Below are positions 1 through 12,500 of a stretch of 64,000 bases of DNA, piece after piece. The stretch covers positions 6,536,138-6,600,137 of the forward strand of contig OZ026833.1 of NCBI GenBank assembly GCA_964023205.1, in the 5' to 3' direction. The stretch comes from Lutraria lutraria. Taxonomy: Eukaryota > Mollusca > Bivalvia > Venerida > Mactridae. The position numbers and the translations under genes are program-made. The notes beneath the pieces are model-generated. The model searched no databases. It had not been told where the DNA came from and saw only the letters and a list, made by a program, of their open reading frames with translations. How positions within the stretch are numbered: the stretch's first letter is position 1; each line of letters starts with the position of its first letter.

Positions 1-1
1 T

Positions 2-25
2 GTTATATTTGAAGTTCGCATCCAG
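2..25 (+). CDS. possible partial exon of the SEA-domain membrane protein gene
   Basis: The window opens with an open frame reading VIFEVRIQ that ends at CAG followed by GTATGA, a good donor site, in phase 0. The next recognised exon, at 862, also starts in phase 0. The short strand-like peptide resembles the first beta strand of SEA domains. About 30 residues normally lie between that strand and the part encoded from 862, and I could not find an exon for them, so this call is tentative. Confidence 0.3.
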
Positions 26-489
26 GTATGAATATAACATCTTAGAGTCTGAATGAATGGTTTAATACTTAATAATAATCAATTCTATGCTTGAGTACTG
101 ATAAATTTTACTCTGAAGTAATATCAGAGTACTAAAGCAGGTGATCAGAAAAATAAAAGTCATTTTTCTAGTAACTTTGCAAGGACAAAGTGGTAGGAAA
201 GTTTAATTTTTTTCTATTTTCCTTTCGTAACATACCTCTCCCTTTGGATCACTATTATTTTTAAAAAAACTTCCACGTGTGAAACGTTAAAGTCGGTGCT
301 AAAATAACAGAGTCGGTCAAGGTAATTGGGAACATATAATGGCATCGGTGAAGCTTAGTAAGATGGTAGTTCAGCATGTAACCGTGATGATTTAAATAAA
401 TTGAATTATATCTTAAAGTGCTTTTTCCTTAAATTCTTAAAAAAGAAAGATAAACATTGCGAATAGTTTAATGAATTTGATCAATCACG

Positions 490-800
490 TTTTTCTTTAT
501 CATGTATTTAGCGGTGATCGGCGATTGAGTGGTAACCCGCTGAATGAGTCTTGGGTTCGATTTTTGGCTGCGCTTTTCTAATTTCTCGGGCACGGTTTTT
601 GCAGTGTCCTCATACCAATTACCGAGCCAAGTACTGTGTCTAAAAAATCACTGGGAAAGGGCGATACATCGGTTCTTAACATCAGACACGATGAAGAACC
701 AGGAAAAACTATTCGAAAAGAGTAGGGATATAAAAATGCCCGGTTCTACTGTATCTTATCCCTGTCTTTCTTTAGCGGCTGTGAAATGACTATAGTTGTC
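490..800 (+). repeat. tRNA-headed SINE-like fragment
   Basis: Around 508-562 there is an A-box-like stretch (GATTGAGTGGTAACCCGC) followed about 20 nt later by a B-box-like GGGTTCGAT, the arrangement of an RNA polymerase III promoter derived from a tRNA. The open frame at 544-789 reads through this element and has no protein-like features. It lies upstream of the exon at 862. Confidence 0.4.
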
Positions 801-861
801 GAATAGACCATTAATCAACAGATAAATAAATTATCATGTATTTACTTTCTTATATTTACAG

Positions 862-3800
862 TTGATTATCTACTATCAACGAAAGATGGGCAACAGATTT
901 AGAGGATTAACAAACCTAGTTCTAAGGTAATCTATCTGAGAATAATTGCAATTTAGGCGGGTTACAGTCGAACCTCCCTTATCCGAACCTTTCTGATCCG
1001 GAATCCCCTCTTAACCGAACACGTCAGCTGGTCCCGATGTTTTATTTTATCATGTATTTAACACTAAAAAAACTTGGCAATCCGGGACCTTCCTTATCCG
1101 AGAACTTCTCTTACATGAACATTTTTATCAACCTCAACAAGTTCGGATAAGAAAAGTACAGCTGTATTATGTTTAACAATACATTGACAATTGATACATT
1201 TGACCAGGGCATTTATGTTAAATGAGAAATGATTGGAACCTTACTATATTAACTTAGGCGTAAACTATATTATGTTTTGGTAACATGCTTAATGGTTACA
1301 TGTTTAAAGTAGAATAGGTATCTATAGGGACATTACTATTTTTCATTATTATTATTCTTGAAACAGATGTAACAGTAAGACAATGTATGTACCGTCCGTC
1401 GTGCCCAATTAAAAATCTAAGGTCGCGGAAAAAATTCGGACAATCCGGATAACCCGAAACTAACATTTTTACGCCTTATTGATGAAGTTAGCCATTTCTA
1501 CTTAATATATCATTTAAGTTTTCAGTTTTGGAATTATCAATATTTATTGAGTTTAAAGCTTTTTACTGAAAGCTGACATTATTTTTCTATCAGGAAAGGA
1601 AGTTTAGTTGCACAATATGAAGTGGAAATGGATGAGACTGACGAAGCAACTGGTGAATTAACGAAGGCCAACAATGATCTTGTTAAAGCGGAAGAAACTA
1701 TTACTATGCTAAATGAGACAGTATCTGCTGCGTCGGTTGCTGTTAATAATGTTACAGGTAGGTTTTATTTGCTCGTATGTAAACCTTAGAAAAAGTTAAT
1801 AACAATAACTCCCACAACTACGACCACTCCCACAACTACGACCACTCCAACAACTACGACCACTCCCACAACTACAACCACTCCCACAACTACAGCCACT
1901 CCCACAACTACGACCACTCCCACAAATACGACCACTCCCACAAATACGACCACTCCCACAACTACAACCACCCATCACAACTACGACCACTGCCACAACT
2001 AAGACCACTCCCACAACTACAACCACCCATCACAACTACGATCACTCCCACAACTACGACCACTCCCACAACTACAACCACCCATCACAACTACGACCAC
2101 TACCACAATTACGACCACTCCTTCGACTACGACCACAACCATTCACATATCTATAAACACTCTCACAACTACGGTCAGAACCTTTCCCACGACTAAAACC
2201 ACTCCTACAATTTTTGTTAATACCTTTAAATTCCTCAAAATAGTTATTTACATGTTCGTGCGGAAGGTTTGTTGTGTTTCAAAGAGATCACTCTTTTATA
2301 CCGTTTTTATATAGTTTCTAGGTATTTTTGTGATTTGTTTCCGTAAGCATTCGGTTTTAGCTTTGTGTTTGCTCATTCTTTATTTTTTTCAATATCTTGG
2401 TACTGACTCCGCCTTGATTACTCAGAACCGCCCTCCGTCCTTATTGCCATTACATTGTTTGTTCAGCTCCACACTAAATGTATACTTTGCTGCACTAAAC
2501 TGTATTACGAAGATGTACCTTTTAGTGTTTTTTCATGTTTTATCTAAATAAGTGATCTTTAAGTATAATTTTTCATTCAAGTCATCTTCATTTTCAGTTA
2601 CCAACGAAACGGTGAATAATCCCGATACTGTGTGTGAACAGTTTCTGAGTATAAAACAATGTGCTGAAGATTATAAATGTGTGGTGACTGATGGAATACC
2701 AACTTGTGCGTAAGTACATGATGTATATTGTGGTCACTTTTCTCATGGCACCAATACAGTGCAACCTCTCCATAGCACCATCCTTCTGGAGTAACAAAAT
2801 TATCTTGTTGTTTAGATGTTGTTGCTCTAGTGAGGTTAGATTAATAATAAAATTGCTCAATGGGAAAAATAATGCTGTTGTTATTTAGAGGTTGTTGACC
2901 ATGAAAGGGTAGCTCCGTGAGGATTGTACTTATCCACTGAACTATGATTGTATAACTGTAGTATTGTATAGATTTAAAGAAATCTCAACATTATTGTTTG
3001 AATTTGTAAAAGCATTATTTAACATATTTTTTTGTGTTTTTTTTCAGTTCAGAAAAAAGTGGATGTAAGTACTCAATGCTATTTTCAATTATTTTAAAAT
3101 ATTTAATGAATTTAAAGACATGGGCCTGATTGGTATTAATGATAAAAAGATTATTGTAAATGTTTTGAAGATGATATTGTTGAAATTTGTCAGAAATGAG
3201 ATACCAATAATTTATAATTCTTCTAACAGCAACTCGTTTGTAAGCAGCATGCTTAATTTTCACTACTTCAAAATCACTGACGAAAATTGTAAATAACAGC
3301 TGCATAATGTATCAAATAAGAACATTTTAATAATATTACGTATTATTTAATTTATACATGTTTATACGAATACATGGTAGTCAAATTGTGTCAATTACGG
3401 AACAGACATAGAAATTATTTTGATTTTTTTTTTTAGACAGCCTAACACTGACTATTATCGCTGCAACAATGGCCTTTGTTCTTCTTCTTGCAATTGTGGG
3501 CTTTACTTGTCTGATTTCGAGGATTTGTCGCAGAAAGTCTAATAAGCAACATCCCGATTCCTTCACCACAGAAACATCAGAGTAAGTATTAGATTCAACC
3601 ACTAATGTATCACTTACGTTACTATTCTTAGCTTCTTTTATATCTTGGTATTATTCAAAATATGTAGTAATCAAATATTAAATGTTTAGAACAACCATTT
3701 TGCGCGGAGAGTCAAATGATAATGTGAAATAATGGCCTAATTTCAAATTTGTATGATTGGCGAAAACGAGATTTTACAAAGCACTGACGTTCTTACTATT

Positions 3801-5349
3801 AAGATTACATCAAATGATTATAATTATCAACTGAAATTTTCAAATACAATTTATTTTAAAGAAAATTTGAACGTGCTAGGTAACAGAAAATCATTTTTGT
3901 CTACAGCAGATACGATGCTCAGAAAGATTGGCCACTTAATAATCCACAAATGACCCTGTATGGTAACATGAGTGGGCGTCGTGAGGAGCCGTATAGTTAT
4001 CTCCCTTATTCAGGGGAGGTAATACCATCTTCCAATACGAGTAATTCACATAGGAACCAAAGAGACAATCGCAACAGAAACAGACCAAAATCACCATCTA
4101 AAGGAAGCAGTCAAAGATACGGTAAGCATGCTGATATATTTTATTTTGAAAACCATTCTATCCTGAAAAGCATAGTGCTTAGTCAGTTTATTATAATATA
4201 TTGGTAATTAAAGTAGTATCTCCCACGAATCTTTATAATGTTCAACATCATATACGTACGATGGGGTGATAACTATTATTAAACAAAGACAAAAAACTCT
4301 GTAATATACTTTAATACTTTATATAAATTATGACCTCCAAATGGTTTGCAGTTACGCGACACAAACTTTACAGTGGGTCGGAACAGAACATGCCATTATT
4401 ATGACATGTAGAATGTACATTGTCAATCATTATATGTAATAAGTACATATAAACACAAATATATAAAATAACATTTAAATTGTATCATATAATTTCAAAA
4501 TCTTTCTTACCATTAAATGTTTTATCAAAGGTCATTGGTTATTTATTCTAGATATGTCAAAATACATGTATTTCGAAGTATGAGCAATACAAAATTTTGA
4601 TCAATATTATGTTTCATATTTTTTTTTTATTCAATGAATAGCTAACGGTAGTAGAACAGTCTTTTCTTAACTGTTTAACAATTGTACTGATTTAAAGATG
4701 TTTGGTAAGATAAAATAATACATGTACTAGTCAATGAAGTCTGTACCATAATTTGATTATAAAATGACATTCGTCTTCAATGTCTCTGCTATTACAAAGC
4801 ATACAGTTGGTAGGTATTTTTGTAACATAGTGTACTGAAAACGGAAAGCTAAAATATGGAACTTTATCTCAAAATCGTTAAGAACATTTTAGGGTCAGTG
4901 GAGTTTTAAATGAGTCAGTCATGTAACTGCATACCATTACTATTCAAAGAATGGTCTTACATTAAGATATGTTTACAGAGTTGACTTATGTATGTTGCTG
5001 GTTCTAATTATAGGGAATGTTTTTGTTATTGCAGCATACGACAATCAAGCGTTAGAATACGATAGAATATTATCAGCTAGTTATATACAGGTAAATATAT
5101 TATTCATAACCATTTTTTATTTCTTGAAAGTACGTACATGAGTAGCGGAATTCGTGTCTAGTTTATCTAGTAATTTCAGCACTCTATGAAGTCAACGCTT
5201 ATCTACAACAGGAGAATAGTTGTATTGTTAGATTATACAAAATATCTCGCATTTTTCGTATTTAAGACATGTTTGGTCGTTTCATGATACATGTATATTT
5301 AGCCATTGAATGGTAATTATTATTTTTTCAGTCTAATGGCCCTAAATGA
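862..5349 (+). CDS. SEA-like domain, single-pass membrane protein, 3' part of gene
   Basis: Eight exons join in one frame: 862-926, 1594-1757, 2598-2709, 3048-3064, 3437-3581, 3907-4121, 5035-5090 and 5332-5349. They give 263 codons and a TGA stop. All introns are GT-AG and all phases fit, including a 17-nt micro-exon at 3048. The first two exons resemble the second half of a SEA domain (GLTNLVLRKGSLVAQYEVEM). The third has four cysteines in about 26 residues, an EGF-like fragment or stem. Exon 3437-3581 encodes a hydrophobic helix (LTLTIIAATMAFVLLLAIVG) followed by basic stop-transfer residues (RICRRKSNK). The remaining about 110 residues form a cytoplasmic tail rich in Tyr, Asn, Ser and Arg (YSYLPYSG, YDRIL), which could carry phosphotyrosine or YxxPhi sorting signals; that is inference. 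SEA domains usually sit next to the membrane in mucin-like or adhesion proteins. The 5' end lies outside the window, so full length and ligand are unknown. I do not recognise a named orthologue. Confidence 0.75.
963..1166. mobile_element. pogo/Tigger-like MITE remnant, Tyr-box ends
   Basis: The left end reads ACAGTCGAACCTCCCTTATC and the right end GTTCGGATAAGAAAAGTACA followed by GCTGTA. The ends are imperfect inverted copies (CCTTATCCGAAC versus GTTCGGATAAG), and an internal CTTATCCGAG copy is present. Ends starting ACAGTCGAACC are typical of pogo/Tigger-type DNA transposons. It is non-autonomous and sits in an intron of the SEA-protein gene; a degenerate related stretch follows near 1380-1460. 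Confidence 0.5.
1808..2215. repeat. imperfect 18-bp minisatellite (TPTTTT-coding)
   Basis: About 20 copies of an 18-bp unit, ACGACCACTCCCACAACT, with later copies carrying an extra CATCACAACTACG-type variant. It lies in the intron between exons 1594-1757 and 2598-2709 of the SEA-protein gene. On the plus strand it is open from 1790 to 1998 and would read Thr-Pro repeats like a mucin. The open frame does not match the phase left by the preceding exon, so I treat it as intronic. Confidence 0.85.
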
Positions 5350-6027
5350 TGATTATCTACAAGATTTTATGGCGAAGCAGATTGTGTTCAGAAGTACATT
5401 TGAATTATTTCAAATATCCTATAAAAGCTGAAGTGAGAATTGAGGATGTTCTCGAGATACAAAACGTAAAGGCGAACAAGAAAAAATGCTGTTGCGAGCC
5501 TGGATAAAACTGGGAATATAAAGATTCTATCCATGCATTAGTTTTAATACAATCATCAAGAAATGTTTCCATTTCCTTAGCTTTAATTGGTTATAAAATA
5601 TTGCATTTTAAGTCACGTTTGTTTCGGGACAATCAGAATGTTAATAATGTGTTTCGGGTATCCAAATTTGGACAAGTTTGCACTCTTATACCTATTTGTT
5701 GTTATTGTTGTTTGTTTGTATTTTGTTTATTTGAATTCCACGTTTATTTTTTACCGGGGCTAGTCCCCACATTTATTATTTATTTTTAAAACCTAGAATG
5801 TTTATAAATATGATTGTTCACACCATGGCCGTTGATCGGCTAGTATTGTTATAAGTCCTCAAGATAACACCTCACTTCACATACCTATAAATTAACTAGA
5901 TCTTCCATTAAACTTACATTTATTTATTCACTTATTTTTATATACATGTATTGTATACATCACGCTGGTCGTGATAAGAAGTTCACGTGATTTTATTATA
6001 TTGTGTTTTTTTGTGCATGAGCGAAGC

Positions 6028-6042
6028 AATAAAAATAATAAA
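6028..6042 (+). terminator. candidate poly(A) signals of the SEA-protein gene
   Basis: Two AATAAA hexamers (6028-6033 and 6037-6042) lie about 680 nt after the TGA at 5347-5349. They are the first closely spaced pair downstream in this AT-rich stretch and would define the 3' UTR. AATAAA is frequent by chance here, so this is a moderate call. Confidence 0.35.
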
Positions 6043-9000
6043 TCATAAATAAGTTATTTATCTATTTAGGTCAACACATCATAACTAGCTGGGCATATAC
6101 TTGTCAAACATCCATTTCCAAAAACTGGTTTTAAGCCATTATGAATAGACAAAAAGAACGCATTCTTAGGATTAAAATGCCCAAACTATAAGTAAAAATT
6201 TGACTTCGAAATTTATTTCCCAAACTCCAATGGCAGTGTTTCAGAGGCACAGAACAGTCCATGATTGTATTACACCATGATGATCATCAGACTGTAAAAA
6301 CAATGGGTTTACCTGTCCAAAGGGTAAATTCTTACCCTAAACCTCTCGATGATTGTTCATGGGTTGATATTATGATAAAGTATCTAAACAACACAAAACA
6401 TCTCACCTGCCCCATACCCAAAACATACCCAACATGATAAAATTGAGGACAAAATACAGTCTATTTGTGTTACTGCCTTGAGAAGGTCGTTGACAGAGTT
6501 ACAGTGGTTGTAATCTAATGTTTAGGGCTTAACATTCATACTTACTTCCAGGGGGGAAATAACGATGTCATAACAATGTAATAACTGTAGTTGTATGGAA
6601 TAATGAATTACTCCTAATTGCATTGAATGATTTATCGACAGTCTTGAATGCTTGTGATGTTCAAAATAAAGGAGATGAATCAAGTAGTTTATATTCTTTG
6701 CATAAATACATGTACACAATTTGAACAAGAAACTTAATTGTTTTTATCCTCTAGAGCAATGATATTTATTCAATTTCTAAATATGTACGATTCGCCGGTG
6801 TGTTAGCTGAGACTAGACATCAGTGCAATAGTGTTTTTAGATCTTCTAATTACGAAAACCATGCGACAATTAGGCATAAAACATTAATATTCGCTATTTC
6901 ACATATCAATACATGGCTACAGTTGCATTTACACAGTTCTATTTGTGTGCTCATTATAGTAAATTATACGGATGGAACATTAAAGAGCAATGAAGGATTG
7001 TATGTAAGTCGATGCGAAAGAAACACTCCTAGAAATTTTAAAATATGTTACGCTTGGACTCTATTTATTTGTCTTGTGTAGAAAGAATTAATTTCTTCTT
7101 GAAACAGATTATTTAAATAATGAATCTTTGGTTTGAATATTTAACTGAACATAACTGAAAATAACCCGTAATTGTGTTGTCCTGTATGCTGTTGTTGTGT
7201 GGCTATTGGTTCGAACTCAGGCGAGCTGTAGGTTTGGTGGGCGGTGTTTTAGAGGATTTGGGAGTGAAACATGGGTTTCATGGGATTCCCCTGTTGTTGT
7301 TTTATATTCATTGACTTGCAGAAATGACCTTTTACTTCAAATAATTTTTTAAGATTTTATTATGGATGGATTACATATTCTTATGTATCAGCTTATTCAA
7401 CCAGTTTGATTACACATGTAATTTAAAAATAAGGTTGTTTTGCTGAATTGTCACTGGCTAAACTAATCTGATCAAATTTCTTCATCTAATACAACAGTGT
7501 AAAATGATTCCTTGAATAACACATAATCAGTTATGCCATAGAAATTTTCATCAACAACAAATACTTCATACAAACAGTCCGGTTTACAGTATGGACACCT
7601 CAATCAGTGCAAATCATTCACCTCACGAGTCATTCTTCAGATACTATCTTTAAAATCAGCAAATCCAAATTAACCAACCTATTACCTCATCTAACCTACT
7701 TTTTAAAACCAAGACAACAGATTTTCATACATGTAAGTATTTATTTTTCTTATTTGAGTACAATGTCCGTGCCAAAAACAACAACAACGTATAATGTAAT
7801 AACTAAAGCTAAATACTAATATTGTCTTGATAAGATAGTAATAATTCTAGCAAAGCATTATTTTTACTATTTTCATTATACAAAGAAATATATATATATA
7901 TACATCTACGTTACATTTTAACAAAAATATCTGGAATGGTACTCAGAATAAATCAAGAATATTTATCATGTCAAATAATAACATCATCTCGTCCATCAAA
8001 ACCTAAACAAAAAAACGTGTTTGATTATTCCATGCATACAAATATATATGCTTCGATGGACATATTTGTTTCATTTTTGTACTGGCATATAATTATGATG
8101 TTTAATGACCAAATTTTAATCAAACATAATCAACAGTAGTACTAAAATTATGACGCAATTATTGTAAGCATATACTCGCAAGTAATCAAATTCTGAGTAG
8201 TACAATTAAACCTAAACAAAAGTGCTAAATTACTAGCTACGTTTTTCAGTATAATTACTTATCTATGGATAGGATTCATTTTCGGTACTTTCCCTCACAG
8301 ATATCCCGATAAAGACAGATGTCAGCCGTCAGTTTGAAAGAAACCAATATCCACGAACATTTAATCAAATGTCTTCGAGTATTGCTTAAAGGCAATTACC
8401 CATAGATAAGTTATAAAACGGACAAAATATAGCTGGTAAGAATATATGTAATAATTATGTGATTATATGGTTGTCATGAATATAACATAGGCCGAACTTG
8501 GGACAACCTGTCAACCGTTCCAGAAACGAACCTACTTTTTCCATTCTATAAGTGTTTTTTTTTTCTAAAAAATTGTCAACTAGGTTAGTCAAAGAAAAAC
8601 ACTTCATTTAATTGATTAAACATCAATTTTAAGACACATTCCGATGTAATTACATTTTTATATTTTTATATACGCTTTCTTGTGCCGTGACGACATTTAA
8701 TTTTATATAATATACACTACTTTATAGGTGACCCACAACATTCACTGATTATTAGGATCATAAGAATGAACATGTTTTACAATTAGAATATTGGAATTAA
8801 GATAACATGAGATATGAATATAAAAAAGTATTTAATAAAAATGAACGTAATGACCATGCTTAATCACTATCTCAAAACTAGTATGATCACATTTTAGAAC
8901 GTCAAAATATTTGCGTTAAACCCTTAGAGCAAGCATTGTGAACTATTGCATTTAATGCTAAATATGAATTATAAAGATAAGCTAGTCAAACAATCATAGA

Positions 9001-9391
9001 AAAGGTTTGCAAAACAAAATACAAGGTATACATCATCCAACAATGTCAAAACAATTTCTGTTGTATTCACGTATCAAATAGTTATACATACTTCATGAAC
9101 TGTTTCATGAATAGTTCAAGAAAAGTTCTTGTTTTCATGAATCCATTCGACGGGGTTCATATAACAATGCTAAAAGATTACATGTATTGCACAAAAGTCG
9201 AACTAAATACTAGTAGCTGATTTTTGTTTCCTTGCAAAAACAAGTATCAATGTATTATTCATTTACGAGTTTTATGGTGTGTCACATCGGTATTTATACT
9301 GTATTGTTATTTTGCAACATTTGTCAAACAAACAAAAGCCACAAAAGATAAACAAAATTTGGTCTCCGTGAGCAATTGAGTCGAGTTGATC
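6043..9391. other. intergenic region, no gene recognised
   Basis: AT-rich sequence between the 3' ends of two convergent genes. Open frames are short and AT-driven (6800-7081, 7607-7819, 7936-8139) and show no splice context or recognisable motif. A short TA run lies at 7888-7903. Around 9089-9160 is a copy of the dispersed TTCATGAA/AGTTCATGAA repeat. Confidence 0.6.
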
Positions 9392-9397
9392 TTTATT
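9392..9397 (-). terminator. candidate poly(A) signal of the MIEAP-like gene
   Basis: AATAAA on the minus strand (TTTATT at 9392-9397), about 180 nt after the stop codon at 9576. Position and distance are normal for a 3' UTR. Confidence 0.45.
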
Positions 9398-9575
9398 CAA
9401 GGGTTGTATGATCTTGTACGTTAGTAATAATACATGTAAACTTGTAATAAAATGTGGCTTTTATTCATCCATGGACGTTACGTATTATTACCTTAATTGT
9501 GATACCATATGCATCGGCATTTATCTGTTTCAAGTTTATAGAGAAATCCGAGTGAAAGTCGTCCTTATTGTTCTT

Positions 9576-12500
9576 TTAGAGCTGAGTCATCTGTTGTTCG
9601 TCATTCTTTGCTTGCAAATCAGACGAAGTAGAAGGGATAATCAATGATTTACATAGTCGTGTGGTCGGGTAATTCGCCACAAAATCTTTCAGCTGGCCAC
9701 TGCCACCACGAATGGAGGAGGACTTTTTCACGCATTGTACAACACCTTTACACAACACAGAACCATTTTCTTGTAGATACATGGCAGGCCAAACCGGGAA
9801 ATCAATCGACACACCACTTACTGTATACTCCTTATATTTATTTTTATCAAGAGGATCACCTTTCTTGCTTGAAGCTTTCCCACATTCCAAATACACCGGA
9901 GGGTCTTGGATCACCATGAGCCAGCATATCTTCAAACAACCACTTCGATAAGCGTCCCAGCTTTCGCTCACTTCAGAGTTACTTGGAATGTCGGGAAATT
10001 GTTCTTGTACCTTTGCAGCATATTCCTGAAAAGAAAAACACCAAAGCGTTGTTACGGATAATTAGATCGAACGACACATGTAACAGTTAACAATAGCGCT
10101 TCATGGTTCTAGTTAACATATTGTATCTGTTTGCCGTAAACTGCAATGAACATATCGTTAATGTGAATATGGCAGAAAATCTGCCGAACAGCTGAAGGCC
10201 ATTAAAGTTTAGTTGTTCACAAAGAATGAGGATTTATTTACCCTATTTACTAACGAAACGATATTAAAGAGATGTTGCGCCGTCAGTTTCTATACATGTT
10301 CTTATGACTCGTTATTGCTCAAGTACTTGGTTACAAACAATTGTCTATATATTTGGATATAGTGACCACTTACCGCGTTCAGTAAAAACATTATTATTCA
10401 ATTCTAAATATAAAGATAAAACTCATTTGATTAAGCTACTCTGCATTCTTACATTTTGTACGTCTTCTCCGGGCTCCACTCTTTTTCTTCTGAAGTCTTT
10501 CAACTGTTTGAGGAAGTCCTTGATGTCTCCAGAATGGCCAGCCTAAAAGTAAATTCTTACATTTCTCACAATTATGTATGTTATGTTTTTCACAATTTCC
10601 AAAGCTGTAAAATCTATCATAATTCAACATTTGATACTTCATTAGAGGAATACTAAATAATAGCAATAGATCAAGCTACATGTAGATATATGGAACAATA
10701 GTTCTGTAACATTACCATCTTTATATTCAGGCATTGAACAATTGGCTCATAATGAGAAATAGTGTTTGAAGAAAATATTTCAAAAGATTATTCACCAAAG
10801 TGACTGTTCATGTTTGAAAAAAAGATTTATTTCCAAACTATGGTGATGAAATACAGCATAATAAAATATTCGAAATAATTATGTAGGACCACACTCACGC
10901 CTCCTATATCGTTCACTGCCTTATTCAAATTGCCGAGTTCGCCATTGGCTTTCTTAAGTGTCAAATCGTAAGCAATCTGGAAGAAAGATAATGCCTTTAC
11001 ATGACCTCTAACTTACAAAATTTATCAAATTCATACTCAGTCTAATATCATCATGAATATGTATGTCCATATCAATTAATGAAAACTGCACTTTTGCTAT
11101 GAAAAGAAATTAGTTAAACAGTTTCCGAGCATGTCAAAATATGTTCTAATGAAGAGGCATTTAATTTAATTCATAACTTGTTTAGACCATTGTCTGCTTT
11201 ATATAAAATGTTTGAATGGAATTCAAGAAAACATGATTGTTTCCTGAACTACTCTATCCGGAATAGTTCATGAAGTATAAATAACGTCTTGACAGGAGAA
11301 TTTCTGGCATGATATATCATAATCGTAAATTATTACCCTGGCAACCACAACATTGAAGGTTATAACATGATACACAATTCTGTAATGATCTTACGGAAAT
11401 GGTTTCAAAGAGAACACTTATTGCTTTCTTTTCACTCTGATACTTTTCAAGTGTCTCTAAGTATTCAAAAGCTTCTGTCCATTCGTTATCATAAAGCTGT
11501 GAGTACTGCTCTGCTAATTTTGTTGGTCTGTTCGTATCGCTAAGGTCAGCAATATTTGGATTATTGTCCGTTAGCTTTCTCCCTGCCATTGCGCTTAACC
11601 TAAGGCATAAAATATAAACCGCTTGTCCCTGGTTACATGCTTTTTAAAAACAAGGTAGTGAAAATTCTTAATTATTTGTTTATATCATTCTTGAATGAGC
11701 GTGAAAAGGTAAAACATTGAGACAGTGGATGAACCGTTCTTCAGGACCTAATGAAAAGTCTAGGACCAGCGAGAATATTAGGGTAGGTCAAGTAACCGGA
11801 ATCAAATAACTTTTTTTAATGCTAAATACAAATAGCATAATGACTAAAACAACAAAGAGACGACTTCAAAACAACAAATAAGAACAATTTAACAATTTAA
11901 TTTAGTTCAGAATTATTGAATACATGAACTGATGAAGAAAAGGATGCTGAAAATGAAATATGCGCTGACAGTAATGATACTAAAATATAATATATATAAT
12001 ATTGTTTGTCTCTCATAGGAAAATTGTATTTAATATGTTGAAAAATAAGCGACTCAGTTTCAAATTTATAATATGTGGATATAACAGTAATTTTATGTAT
12101 CAGAAACTGAGACTGTGGAATGATTGAACATGAACAGAAGGTATGAGTTTGTATGAGAGTAGTTACAGAAATAATCGTAAGTTTTGGTTTTATATGTAGA
12201 ATGTGTGGTTTTGTCTTGTTTTGAAAGAGTGGTATAGCAAGAGAGTGTATGTATGTATGGGGTGGATTGAACTGGTATTATATGAGTACATGTGTATGAG
12301 TGATAACTGTATGATGTGATATGGATGCAAGATAAGCAAATGTAAGTAAGAGCACGGGGAATGACGTGACGTCATTTGGCGCGTCATGATACAGGAAATG
12401 ACGTTACGTCATAACATTATGAAAAAAACAAAATGGATACTACTTGAATTTATGTAGAAGGAAATAAATCCTGAAGAAGGGCAAGAGCCCGAAAATTTGA

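Noticed and set aside
9644..9951. Plus-strand frames of 91 and 79 codons
   Set aside because: Shadows of the MIEAP-type C-terminal exon on the other strand.
11317..11589. Independent start at the MAGRKLTDN methionine
   Set aside because: The codon lies inside exon 11395-11599, whose acceptor and phase join the upstream coiled-coil exons; the frame past 11395 is intron.
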